A stretch of DNA of 64,000 nucleotides, taken from contig JAHWDD010000001.1 in assembly GCA_023897205.1 (NCBI GenBank), positions 3,472,001 through 3,536,000 on the forward strand, given 5' to 3'. This document shows positions 1 through 10,795 of this stretch, in pieces. Made by a program: the position numbers and the translations under genes. The notes beneath the pieces were generated by a model that saw only the letters and a program-made list of their open reading frames with translations, was not told the DNA's origin and did no database searches. The first letter of the stretch is position 1. The number at the start of each line of letters is the position of its first letter. The stretch comes from Exophiala sp. HKRS030 (lineage: Eukaryota; Ascomycota; Eurotiomycetes; Chaetothyriales; Herpotrichiellaceae).

Positions 1-218
1 CTTGGCCAGGTAGTAGTCGGCGAATTTTCTGCTGTGGGAAAGACAACATGATTGTGTCAGCTCGATCAATGCGGAAGAGAGGAAATTTGTGACCGTAGGA
101 AAATGGTTAGCGTTCGCTCCTCGGATGGCGGTCTTATGGAAGCTCCTCAAGTCCATGCTTCATCTTCGGGGGTATTCAGTTTCGTCCCTGGAACACACAT
201 TTGTCTGAGGTTCGTTGT

Positions 219-1594
219 TCAACCCCATAGACCGCCCCCGCCAGCTCCCGCCATCCATTCACTAACGAGACAATTTTGGACGCATAGGCCGTTAAATACC
301 TTGATTGTATCACCGTCACCTCCACCTCTGCCGTCAGTGCCAAGCTCTTCCAATGTTGGCAGGTATGCTAGCCCTGTCTGACGCAGTTTCTCAAGGTCAT
401 CCAGCTTCTTTGTTCGTCCTGGATTGTAACAGTCGGCACACCACCAACGGTGACAGTTATCACAGTGTCGATTCGTGAGACACCAGCTACATGAGACTAT
501 AAGTCGTTGTTTTTGACTTGTCCCATTCGAGGATGGTAGTGGTGGTGGTCGGACAGCATCGATGAGCTTCGCTGAGGCGGGAGGTGGCCAGAGAAGAGGA
601 AATTCACGAACATCACTCTCGCCCCAGACAGGCCCGCCATGCGGATGACGCCCGCAGCCTGCACATCCAGCATTTCCAAGTGAGACTGTAGCCATAGGAG
701 GAATACCTGGTTTGTTTTCTGCCAGGTAGTCCCTCGATGCAGCATGTAGCACTGGTTCCATATCGGTATGCATGTGTGTACACAGCACGGCGTCAAAGCT
801 GATGATCCCCTGACAGACTTGTAATGTTTCTTCCCAAGCACTTCGTTTACCATGACCTTTGGAGATGACCTGGCCCGCCGCGGAATACCACGGATCGGTA
901 GCAATTGTACAAATCTGGGTGTTTGTTGTAGGAGAAACGCCGAGTTGGGCGCCTTCGGATAGCGTCACTCCAGTGGTTATAGGCCCATCGACGGCCTCCT
1001 GCCTAGTTGCTGTGGAAGGCTGAGTGAAAAAGTAGAGACCTTGCAACCGAGGAGTTCCTTCAGGTCTTGAAGGCCGACATATGTGACGAAGAAGTTGCTG
1101 TAACTTGGACTGATTCACGTTTAGACACCGCCGGATACTCAGAAGCCGCACATTGTACTCGGACGCAAGAACGATATCGCTGATCAGGTCGTGCGTGACA
1201 GATGCAAGGTCATCAAGAATCAACGAGTGGACCTGCTTCAAAACGTGCATTCGCCTCAATTTGAGGAATACACCGCGAAGGGGCCCGCATAAAATTCATC
1301 TTCGGTAAGATTTTCGTCGATACGCTGAGACCGCCATGACAGACCACCTGGGTCTATCCTGGTTAATAGATTTGGCGGTACATATGCCCCACGACATTTG
1401 GACAAATCCAATGTCCGAAATATCGAGGGCGTTGACAGGAGGAGTTCGCGGCTTGAGCGGCAAGTTCTCAGGAGAGCAAATAGACTAGATAAAGGCAGAT
1501 GCAACACTGTCTGATCAAGAACAATCGAGTTGGATAGCAGGTCAAGCAAGGTGATCGGTAGAGCGGTGTATTCCGGAGTGTCTTCGATGAACAT
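219..1594 (-). CDS. F-box domain protein (frame broken once in a C run)
   Basis: Probable substrate adaptor of an SCF ubiquitin ligase. The N-terminal part (about residues 10-60) has a leucine-rich F-box-like helix pattern (LPITLLDLLSN, LPLSSLFALLRTCRSSRELL) followed by DLSKCRGAYV, as in a conserved family of fungal F-box proteins. The C-terminal part has a Cys-rich segment (SCSWC, CDNCHRWWCADCYN) and ends in LCVQNCLVSEWM, also typical of that family. The ATG at 1594 begins MFIEDTPEY just before the F-box. The frame changes at a GGGG run (1280-1283 on the plus strand): the upstream frame reads EDEFYAGP and the next frame continues LRGVFLKLRRMHVL, which is the family order. With one base restored the protein is 458 aa, with no intron needed. 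No substrate can be inferred. It lies upstream of, and in the same orientation as, the VNX1-like gene's 3' end. Confidence 0.8.
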
Positions 1595-2237
1595 ACTTCG
1601 CCAGATATGTGTCACGAGGTGAGGGTGTATAGAATGAATGTGGAAATGTTCACAGCACCACAGGAATAATGACGCTCTTGGGAGAAATTGGCGCCGCTGT
1701 GGAAAGTATATTAAAATATTCAAAGAGAATGGGAGAAAAAGAAATATATCAGCCTATTGAGCCACGTCAGGTGTTGAGAGGACTGACAATACCGCCAACG
1801 ATGGCGTGTCGTTTGGCGTGAGGCGAAATGATGACTTTACGTCCAGATTGGGTTTGGTGGGTCGGTGAAATTGAATGGAGGGAGACGCTAAGCCGCTTTT
1901 AGAGTAAGTTGCACTCTTGTGTGAACCCCTTGCCAAGTATGGATACGAGGTCCTTCCCTGTACCAAGGGTCACTTGAGTTGCAAGGGAATTCACCCCAAT
2001 ACACGTGGGATGCTGATCTCTGTACGTGGGAGGATTTAGAGAGGCGTCTCATCAAGGAGATAGAGATCTTCACATCTTCGTCCAAGGATTCGATGAATTA
2101 ATGCTATTTGAGAAGCTCTTCAGGATCTTAGGTCCTAACAACACGGAATGCCATCGCTTATGCTATCGTAACCTCAAACACCAGATGAAATGCAGCCAAA
2201 CCCTGTGTGTACAACAGACAACATATAGAAATACCAA
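1595..2237. other. intergenic, F-box promoter and VNX1-like 3' region
   Basis: About 640 nt between two minus-strand genes. It must hold the F-box gene promoter and the 3' UTR of the exchanger gene. Short open frames are present on both strands, but none has recognisable protein character. No repeat or RNA gene was seen. Confidence 0.5.
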
Positions 2238-5200
2238 TCACAATTCCCTTCTATTAATCGGTCTGCTTAACCCAGGATTCCGGACCGTAGTCTGTTGCCA
2301 TGCCATACTTGACATGATAGCCAGTGTGTCATCAGGATTGGCACCCATGATCGTCATCGTGGTGTAGCCGCTGTAGAAGAATCCCATCAAAACCACCAGG
2401 TATGTCAACACCAGAATGCTACCTTTGAAATAATTGCTTTTACCTTCACCCGACATGTAGCTGAGCAGGAACACACACAGAATGACTGTAACCATGTCCC
2501 ACTGCGGGAAGATGAGGTTAAAAGTGTGGTCAATCAGATCTGACGGATCCACAAACCGGCCACTGACAGCTGAGAATAGCACCAGCGCTGGAATTTGTAG
2601 AAGACAGACTTGCAAAGCGTAGGCAGACCCGATCTCCATACTGAGGGCTATATTGCCGTTCATGGCGAATGAGATGGCATTCAAGAACTCCGTCGTGTTG
2701 GGTACCAACGCAAACAAGGTAATCCCCAAGAATTTCTCATCGATATCAACTGAATCGAGAACGACGTCGACCGTGTCTACAAGAACCTCGGCAACTATGG
2801 CGTAAGCCAAAGTCGCAACAAGCAGAATGATTGAAGATTTGGTACGCGACCAATTCGGTGCGTCGTGTCCACCTCCTTCAGCCGCATGGGGTTGCGCTTG
2901 CTCTGCTGTCACATTTGCCTGAACGTCAACCACGGTATTGCTGCGTGTTGCACCGGGTCGAGACACCTTGACGGTGTCCGATTTATAGGCATGTGTGGTC
3001 TGATACGACGTTGATCTTGGGTGATTGACCGCATCTCTGGCAGCCACCGTTGCGGCAGTAGCAGCCATTTCGGCGACCTGTCGCACTAGATTATTGTTAT
3101 CTTCTTCAGATAAGCCAGGGACTACTGGTCGTAGCAGAGGACTTCTAATATGTTCCGACCCGTGACTGGATTTTGGAGGTACAACATGGGGCAGATCGGC
3201 CTTGTTCTGGTAGTCAATGGCCTGAACTTGCGCCTTGGATTTTGCCGTGATAGATGGCTCGCGGTCACTGACACCTTCTCCTTCTGCAGAGAGACCTGCT
3301 GATCGCAAGGATTGTCCCAATATCTTCTTGTACAGTTGCGAGTCTCTGATGGCCGACCTTGGAACGTACGAGCCGTTTGCGTTGGGGAGGAGCTGAGAGT
3401 TCATAGCACTGTGATGCCGGGTGTCAGTTGGGCTAACGTCCGCGGTGACTGTGGCCGCTTGTGGTCGTTTCTCCTCTCCTTCAGTGCTCCAGATAATGGC
3501 AGCGTGTGTGCGGAGAGTGAAGAGAAGGCCGATAATGTAGGAAGAAAACAGAAGAACCGCCGCAATCCAGCAGTATGGTCGGACTGCCTTCACAAAAAAT
3601 TCATCCGTTACTGCTGGCACTTGGCGAAAGTAGCATTGCCTGCAGTCCCTACTTTGTTCAGAGTCACTGTCCGCGGAGCAACTCTTGCAAATCAACTCAT
3701 GGCTGCCGTAGATTTTGTAAAACAAGGTTGGACCAAATGCCGCAATAACTGCAAAAAGTAGCATAGTTGAAGTGGCTGCCGCGGATTTGACATTAAATCT
3801 TTGTGTTTTCCGTTTGATGGCGCCAAAGCACATGGAGAGACCAGGTAAGAGGAGAATACCAGCAAAAATGCTGCCAATGATGCTGCCTTCTACTAAAGCG
3901 CCTTTTCCCTCCTGCAGAGCTATGCAGTAGAGATAGACCTCCACGATAGTAGAAAAGAAGGCGTTCACAGCGGCTCCCATACCCATGGAGGATTGAGCTG
4001 AAATCGAGGCCACGGCTTGACCGATAAAATATGCCAGTGGAATGATTGAAACGAGTGCCAGCGTAAAAAGTAAAGCGGGGCTCGTCAGCCAGATATCAAG
4101 TTGAAGGGCACCTTTCAGGATAAAGCTGTCGAGTATGACGAAAACGACGACCGCTAAGAAGTTGATGAGAAAGATATTCGTACCATCGATAGTGTATTTC
4201 CAGTACTTCAATCCCACGGCACGATAGGTGCACAGAATGATAGATGATGGTGTGGTTGAGCTTCTAGCATACGAAGCATCCCGGTGAAAAGTCAGTGATA
4301 GTGGTCGCTTTCGAAGGTGGTAGAAGAGTATCAGTAACACTCGGCCCATTGGAATCCAGAAGACCATAAACCAGCAAACCATGGAAATAATCAACATCAG
4401 TGGGGCGACGTTGAAGTAAAAGAAGACAAAAAAGATGACCCTACCCAAGGTCCATTGACCACGGCCAAAAAGTCGTCGTTTCGCGCGAGTACTGGTGCCG
4501 GTGTCTTGTCTATCAGCCCTAGCACCTCGATCCAGAAGACTGTCGTTCTCGCTGGCGGAATCAATGCTGTTTCTGTGCCTCCCGACAATGGATCCGGTGT
4601 GCGTCATGGTGGGACCGAACATCAAACGACCGTATTCAAGATCTCCGCTTTGCCATCTCTCGTATTCACTAATACTTCGGCCTTCTCCTTCATCCTCGTC
4701 GACATAATTTTCGTCTTGTTCCAGCTTGACAAATTTGCCAAATGGCCAGAAAAGATAATCTCCCAATCCCCAAAAGACTTTGCCGTACGCTGCCGCACTA
4801 GGCTCAAAGGCAAAAAGAAAGCAAACGATGGCACCTGCAATTGCTGCAAGAGCTAACCACCAGCCGAAGAAGACTGTCCATAAGCAATTGAACAGCCATA
4901 ACCAGCTGCTGACGATCTGACTTGGGAAGAATGAATATCTTCCTCTGCAGTTTTTTCCACGGAGCGATTCTTCTTGTATAAGGCGGGTTTCCATATTCTG
5001 ATACCAAAAGGGTGAGTTTCGTTTATGGCCAATTGTCGGTCTCTAAGAGTGAAGCTTTCAGCGTCACTAAGGTCTGGATCTTCCGAATCTTCAGGTTGTC
5101 CTTCGTCCAAAGGATCCGGGCTATCTACTTCTGTTTCAGCTTCTGCGGGATCTATGTCAAGATGTTCCGGTTCGACCTCGTCCTCTTCTGCGGAATCGAC

Positions 5201-5756
5201 GCGAGGAAGCGGATTGACAACAGGTGGATTGCGGCGACGTACGGTTGATTCTTTGCGAGATAGGGAGGGCATTGAGGATTCTCTAGGAGTTGGTGGAGGT
5301 CGTTCGGTATCTATTTCTGAAGGATCGTCGTCGACGGAGAATTGCTCACCCCGATGAGGCAACTTCTTCCTTGTGGTTGATATCCTTCGCATCGTGTTAG
5401 GACGTCTAGCTCTGGGAACTTGAGGGGACTGGATGTTGGATCCAGAGTCTTGATATTCATGTCTGGGAGGTGGGGATTCGGGTCGAGGAGCACTTCTAGG
5501 TCGATGAGCGGCTGGTGTGGATGTATTAATGCTACCTATCGCAATGATTAGCTTAGAACTGGATATGAAATCAGAGCGATAAGATAGTCTCACCATAGTC
5601 TCGACGAATGGAGACGTTGTTTTCTTCTTCGTCAACGTCCAGATTGTTTCCATCTCGCCCCGAGACTTGAGGAAATCTTGGTGATGGTATTGTGCTCTGG
5701 GAACTCGTAGCAGGATTGAGTCTCGGGCTCTTCTGTGCCATGTTGTCCGGAGGCAT
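2238..5756 (-). CDS. vacuolar monovalent cation (Ca2+)/H+ exchanger, VNX1 type
   Basis: CaCA-superfamily exchanger of the Vnx1 branch, expected in the vacuolar membrane, where family members exchange Na+/K+ or Ca2+ for protons. There is one intron (5536-5593, GTGAGA...ATAG). With one base restored the product is 1153 aa, longer than yeast Vnx1 (about 908). Residues 1-265 are hydrophilic and acidic with many Ser/Pro, ending in the conserved block FGIRIWKPALYKKNRSVEK. Two sodium/calcium-exchanger repeats follow at about 520-675 (GMGAAVNAFFSTIVEVYLY) and 980-1125 (ALVPNTTEFLNAISFAMNGN), each with the helix-embedded acidic residue expected for cation binding. The first transmembrane block starts near residue 268. 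A frame change at GGG 4924-4926 sits between IHSS and PSQIVSSW, in a conserved stretch with no usable splice sites, so a missing base is the best reading. ATG 5756 is chosen; an ATG at 5741 is an alternative. Confidence 0.88.
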
Positions 5757-6608
5757 TGTCGCGGTTGTCTACGCCCACGATAAGATTGTCAAATTCAGTT
5801 CTGTCGTGTCGAAAGAATTATACCCCAAGTATCCCATCAGGCATAGAACTGGCCTGTTGGAGGCTGTTGCTTGTGCCGCATCAGAGGAGCATCGAGATAC
5901 TTGATGAGGTCAAGAGGACGTAGAGGGAAGAATGGATATGGATGTGGATAAGAATGATGGGAATTGTGGAGGTCGGGGAAATGAATAAACGGTCTCGTGC
6001 AGTGTTCCGGTGACAGGTTGTATTGAGTTGTGATCGTCGTGACACTGGCCACTGACAGGCGAGATAGTGTTAATAAGAAGACAGAGATGGTGGAAGGTGT
6101 TGAAGGTGTAGTAGGGATCAGACGTGGAAGTGCGTCGCAGGTTGCAGGTTGCAGGTAGTGGGTAGTAGGTAGCAGGTGGCAGCTGAGAAAGAAGCGCAGA
6201 GGCATAGGCATACGTAGGGCACTAACTACTGAAACTACGAGTTCTGCATGCACGTCTCTCCATGTCAAAACGATGCACGTGCGAAAAAAGCAATGCTACT
6301 CTCAGTCTCCTACAAAGGACAAGTCAAGCTCTAATGATCATTCAGCACATTGATTCTGAGTTTCGCCGACTGAGAGGACGACGCAATTGTGCAGTCCAAG
6401 TGCCAGTGATGGATCACAGATTGCCAGGATTGGCCATGTCGTGATTGACGGGAGATGGCGTCTGTTTACACCGTTTTTTAGGACGACGACGCCAATATCT
6501 TGGTTGTTGACTCCACCGATCCTTGTCATTGGTGCTACAAAGCAAAAAGGACAAGCTGCTACGGATTAGGTGCTGGGCACCGCTGGGGTGCTGACCGTCC
6601 GAGTGCTA

Positions 6609-6823
6609 CAATGGTCTACCCTTGAAATTTTACTCCCTGTCGATTTTGGTGGACCCCTTGCTACTCTGATTGACGATTCAGAGACCGCCAGGGCCAACGG
6701 AGTATGGTCTAGTAATATATTACTCCTCAAATTATCGCTTGCCACTTTAGCTGGCTATTCACATACCTGGTCTCGCTTACCCTTGCAAAACGACAGGGAG
6801 TAAAATTTCAAGGTAGACCATTG
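6609..6823. mobile_element. MITE with ~33-bp terminal inverted repeats and TA duplication
   Basis: A 215-bp non-coding element. The left end (6609-6642) begins CAATGGTCTACC and the right end (6791-6823) is its reverse complement ending GGTAGACCATTG. The two arms differ only by one base in a C run (34 versus 33 nt). Each end is flanked by TA (6607-6608 and 6824-6825), the target-site duplication made by Tc1/mariner-superfamily transposases (including Fot1/pogo). The interior has no ORF for a transposase, so movement would need one in trans. The near-perfect arms suggest a fairly recent insertion. The family name is unknown. Confidence 0.82.
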
Positions 6824-7397
6824 TACAGAGGCCCGTGATACTAACTTGTTTCTGGGGTTGAGCTGTCAAAATATGGTTGAAAGGGTGTGGAAGAGGCACC
6901 CACAGGAGCCTCTTAGGCTTTCTTCAGGCCACCACAACGCCCAGAGAGCCTATCAAGTGCCTATGATATGGGACTCTTCGGGTCTGTTCGGCCACGGCAT
7001 GGCCCAAGGTGGCACCTGCCATCCCCCATGCCCACCCTAGGCACCTATAGGCATTGATCAGTGATCATCATCATCACAAGCTTACAAGCTACAGCCAACA
7101 GGCGTTGCCCATCTTCCCAAAGCGGACCCCGGCACGACGTACTTCTGGCCCTGAGCAAATCAAGTCATCTACAAAGTCTCTAAACACCTACCGCTTCGTT
7201 CACCTACCTTCGCTAAGTACAGGTTGATCAGCTGGACTGTTTTGTTCGGAGATAGAGACAATTGCTGTAGAGTAATCAAATTATCACATGTACTATTTGT
7301 GCCATCTATCGCGATTTGGTTGATCAATCAAAGACCGACTGGGCTGACCTCGTAAATGCAGTCTCCTTGTTTCTTCGTAGTCGAGTAGACTCAATTA

Positions 7398-7494
7398 GAC
7401 GCCTCAAGCGCAGCCGCCGCGCTTAACTCTACTTTAGACGCGGTATTAGGTAATCTATCCGCAGTCGCTGGAGGCTGCGACTTTGAGGCGCGTC
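7398..7494. repeat. imperfect inverted repeat (hairpin) upstream of RPT6
   Basis: The left arm (7398-7415, GACGCCTCAAGCGCAGCC) and right arm (7473-7494, containing GGCTGCGACTTTGAGGCG) are imperfect reverse complements separated by about 57 nt. It lies about 165 nt before the RPT6 start codon, so it may be in the promoter or 5' UTR. It could be the worn remnant of another small element. No function can be assigned. Confidence 0.45.
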
Positions 7495-7656
7495 CTGTCC
7501 ACCTACTGTCATTCAAGTTCAACAGACAGACCCTTTCTATCCTGTCGGCCTTGTTCATCTTTCAATTCTTTCTCCATCCCTGCTAATCCCACTTGATCAT
7601 TCCCACTATCCGCTCCCCACGACCCTGTTACCTCCTTTTGCGTCCTTGATTCAACA

Positions 7657-8377
7657 ATGGCGCTCGACAACTTTTATCATAACAAGATTGAGTCGCTCAA
7701 ACTTGAGATCATCCAAGGCCAAGCAGTTCTGCGAAGATTGGAAGCACAACGAAATGACTATAACTCAAGAGTCCGCCTACTCCGAGAGGAATTGGGCTTA
7801 TTACAGCAGCCAGGCTCATATGTGGGTGAAGTTGTCAAAGTCATGGGCACCAAGAAGGTCCTGGTCAAAGTACATCCTGAAGGCAAATATGGTGAGTCTT
7901 CCTAGGCCTTCTCTTTGAATCCAATCCACCGTACTCACAGCCCTCTCAGTCGTTGATATCGCCGAGAGCGTCGACATTACCAAGTTAACCGTCGGCAAAC
8001 GTGTCTCACTACTTTCCGATTCCTACAAGCTTGAGAAAATGCTTCCCTCTTCTGTTGATCCCTTGGTATCTTTAATGATGGTCGAAAAGGTTCCCGACAG
8101 CACGTATGATATGATCGGTGGTCTGGATCAACAAATCAAGGAAATCAAAGAAGTCATTGAGCTTGGTCTGAACCACCCGGAACTCTTCGAATCATTAGGT
8201 ATCGCTCAACCCAAAGGTGTCCTCCTGTACGGCCCCCAGGAACGGGGAAGACACTTCTTGCCAGAGCCGTTGCACATCACGCGGACTGTAAATTTATTCG
8301 AGTGTCCGGTTCGGAATTGGTCCAAAAGTATATTGGAGAAGGTAGCAGAATGGTGCGAGAGCTCTTCGTCATGGCCA

Positions 8378-8408
<31 letters not shown>

Positions 8409-8883
8409 CGAAATCGACAGTATTGGCTCTAGTCGTGTTGAGGGAAGCAGTGGTGGTGACTCAGAAGTCCAGAGAACCATGTTGGAATTGTTGAATCAGC
8501 TGGACGGTTTCGAGCCCACCAAGAACATCAAGGTCATCATGGCAACCAATCGTCTCGACATTCTCGATCCTGCCCTGCTCCGGCCTGGTCGAATCGACCG
8601 CAAAATCGAATTCCCTCCACCAACAGTGGAAGCCCGTGCCGATATTTTGCGCATTCATTCGCGGAGCATGAATCTGACAAGAGGTATCGATTTGAAGAAG
8701 ATCGCCGAGAAAATGAATGGCTGCTCCGGTGCCGAATTAAAAGGTGTTTGCACAGAAGCCGGCATGTTTGCTCTACGGGAAAGACGAGTACATGTAACTC
8801 AAGAAGATTTCGATTTGGCGACGGCAAAGGTCCTCAACAAGCACGACGACAAGGAGGTTTCCCTGGGCAAATTATGGAAGTAA
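7657..8883 (+). CDS. rpt6: 26S proteasome regulatory subunit, AAA-ATPase Rpt6 (Sug1)
   Basis: One of six ATPases of the 19S base that unfold ubiquitinated substrates and feed them into the 20S core. Exons are 7657-7891 and 7950-8883 (intron GTGAGT...CTCAG, 58 nt). The product is 389 aa after one base is restored, the usual Rpt6 length. An N-terminal coiled coil (about 1-50, [20 protein letters not shown]) is followed by an OB domain and then the AAA module. Walker B is [14 protein letters not shown], the sensor/SRH region is [21 protein letters not shown], and the C-terminus is LGKLWK. The reading frame is interrupted inside Walker A: a C5 run at 8233-8237 gives YGPQERGR where YGPPGTGKT is required, and a sixth C restores it. 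Because Rpt6 is essential and normally single-copy, the break is almost surely a sequence error. Confidence 0.95.
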
Positions 8884-9253
8884 TATCGGCCGATCAAAGG
8901 TTCTGCTTTTGCATTTTTCATGGCCATTGTAACAATATTTCTCAGGAAACATCCATACGGAAACACCAACACCTCGGGTGCAAACAAAACTGCACAGCTA
9001 GATATAGAGAAATGCACCAGAACTTTTTTCGAACCCATCATCTATCTTCTCGTTCCGTTCTAGTCTTTCTGTATTGATCATTCCTCCCTGTCTATGTCTA
9101 TCTGCTGAACCCACTCAGAGGCCCATTTGAATCGGACCTTTGTCTGACTTTCCTCTCTCTCCCTCGCCCACTGCCACGATAACATATCCACTTGCCCAAC
9201 CCTCCACGCAAGCACACTCTACCTACTCAATCACACACCAACAAGCCCAATAC
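8884..9253. other. convergent 3' intergenic region
   Basis: 370 nt between the converging RPT6 and inositol monophosphatase genes. It is pyrimidine-rich, with CTCTCTCC and CCCACTGCC tracts, and presumably contains both 3' UTRs and polyadenylation sites. No gene was seen. Confidence 0.5.
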
Positions 9254-10222
9254 TCAATGATCATACACCATGGTGCCCTGGACATGGCTCCAAAACTGAT
9301 GCACAAACTCCGTCTGCCCGGCGGTCGCGCCCTTGACGGCCAGATACTTTCGATGATCGACAGGGATATGCCAAGTGCCAGGGTTGCCATCGACGATGAC
9401 ACCGCCGGCCTCGGCAAGCACGACCCAGCCGGCGCAGACATCCCAGGCCCAACAGCCGCCCTCCCAATACGCATCGATCGACCCCTCGGCGACAGCGCAC
9501 AGGTTCAGAGCAGCAGACCCCAGCGCCCGCGCACTGTGGATCATGGCGCCGCCTTCCTCCTTCGCTCGCCCGAGATTGTCCCACGTCGCGATCTTCGTCC
9601 TCCAGTTGTCGCCGCTGCGGTCCGAGCCCCATTCGATCGCGACAAGCGCCTCGTCCAGCCCGTCGAGCGCCTCGAGCGGTTTCAGTGGCAGTTTCCTGTC
9701 GTTGCTGACATCGTCTTCATTGCTGGTGCCTTTGTCGTTCGTGTCGTCGGCGCCGGTGGTGGTGGTGGTAGTAGTGATTGTTCGCAGATAACTGCCGTGC
9801 CCTTTCACGCCGTGATACAACTTGCCCGTGAACGGGTTATACACGACGCCGACGACGGGGATCCTGTCGATAGCCACGCCCAGACTGACCGAGACATAGG
9901 GCCAGCGGTGCACGAAGTTGGTGGTGCCGTCGATGGGATCGACCACGAACGTCGGCTCTGGGCCCAGCTTCTGGCCGGGTTGGTACGTCTCCTCGCCGAG
10001 GAACGCGAATTCCGGATACAGGGTCTTCAGCTTCGTCGAGATGAAGTTCTCCACTGCACGGTCGGTTTCGGTCACCAGGTCCGCTGTGTTCTTCTTCGTG
10101 AGTGATGATGTCGTCGTCGGCGTTGCCGATGTGATTCGTTGTCCGGCTTCGAGTGCGATCGAGATCAGCGTGTCTCGGAGTTGGGGGAGAGAGATTGTTT
10201 CACTGGGATTTGGGGCTGACAT
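9254..10222 (-). CDS. inositol-1-monophosphatase family protein
   Basis: Mg2+-dependent, Li+-sensitive phosphatase family that releases inorganic phosphate from inositol monophosphates; fungal relatives include QutG of the quinate cluster. The gene has a single 322-aa ORF without introns. All three signature regions are present: LVTETDRAVE with GEETY (about 50-80), the metal-binding motif DPIDGTTNFVH (about 95-105), and WAWDVCAGWVVLAEAGG near residue 265 (second signature, third metal Asp). A Ser/Thr/Asp-rich insert around residues 150-175 is not typical of the animal enzymes. There are no quinate genes nearby, so general inositol recycling is more likely than a QutG role. ATG 10222 (MSAPNPSETIS) sits just before the conserved first helix. 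Confidence 0.93.
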   Translation of the reverse strand: MSAPNPSETISLPQLRDTLISIALEAGQRITSATPTTTSSLTKKNTADLVTETDRAVENFISTKLKTLYPEFAFLGEETYQPGQKLGPEPTFVVDPIDGTTNFVHRWPYVSVSLGVAIDRIPVVGVVYNPFTGKLYHGVKGHGSYLRTITTTTTTTGADDTNDKGTSNEDDVSNDRKLPLKPLEALDGLDEALVAIEWGSDRSGDNWRTKIATWDNLGRAKEEGGAMIHSARALGSAALNLCAVAEGSIDAYWEGGCWAWDVCAGWVVLAEAGGVIVDGNPGTWHIPVDHRKYLAVKGATAGQTEFVHQFWSHVQGTMVYDH

Positions 10223-10795
10223 TATTTTGGTGGGTTTGTCAAAGATGTGAACTTGTCTGGCAGTGGACGATTGTTGAATGGATCAGCGTCTTGTTGAGGT
10301 CGAAAGGTCGGAGAACGAGAGCTTTTGGACGGAGCCGAGGCTATCACACGTTTGTAGAATACTGTTTATTTAAGTCAAGACATTTATTTAACTGCACGGC
10401 AAGAGAAGATTTCTTTCGAAACGTCGTACAGCATATAAAAAATATTTGGCTGTGATAGAAATAAAAAGTGAAGTCATGGCTTGATAGACCAAGCTGGTTG
10501 GTCGAAATTGTCTGGTCGGACATTTTTAACATCTACAGCCGACCATCATCGACAGTGAAAACATTTGGTCTTTTACAAGACGAGGGCCATTATCATCACG
10601 CTAGTTCCGAACATGCTGCAATAAATTAATTCATACGTCATGTATACAGTATGGCTCTATCTCAGCCGACGACTAATTCGTATTTGTGCCGAGAAAAGTC
10701 ATTATTTTAAGCAAAGCCTTGACGCCTTCGCTGGAAGTACAACATCATGAATCCGCCAACCAGAGACCGGAAACAAAGAAGGAAATGCTGTAGGA
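10223..10795. other. intergenic, AT-rich
   Basis: 573 nt between two minus-strand genes. It is notably AT-rich around 10360-10460 and 10590-10700. It holds the inositol monophosphatase promoter and the 3' UTR of the membrane-protein gene. No coding signal was seen. Confidence 0.5.

Larger units (their letters stand above)
5757..7656. other. divergent intergenic region with MITE and hairpin
   Basis: About 1.9 kb separating the divergently transcribed exchanger and RPT6 genes. It contains a short (GCAGGTT)-like and GTAGTGG-like degenerate repeat around 6137-6180, the inverted-repeat element at 6609-6823 and a hairpin at 7398-7494. The ORFs here show no protein-like conservation. The promoters of both flanking genes must lie here. 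Confidence 0.6.

Noticed and set aside
5837..6268. 143-codon minus-strand ORF upstream of the exchanger gene
   Set aside because: Low-complexity His/Pro/Ser/Thr sequence overlapping the exchanger 5' flank; no domain seen.
9140..10105. 321-codon plus-strand ORF opposite the inositol monophosphatase gene
   Set aside because: It is the antisense shadow of a gene with all three family signatures.
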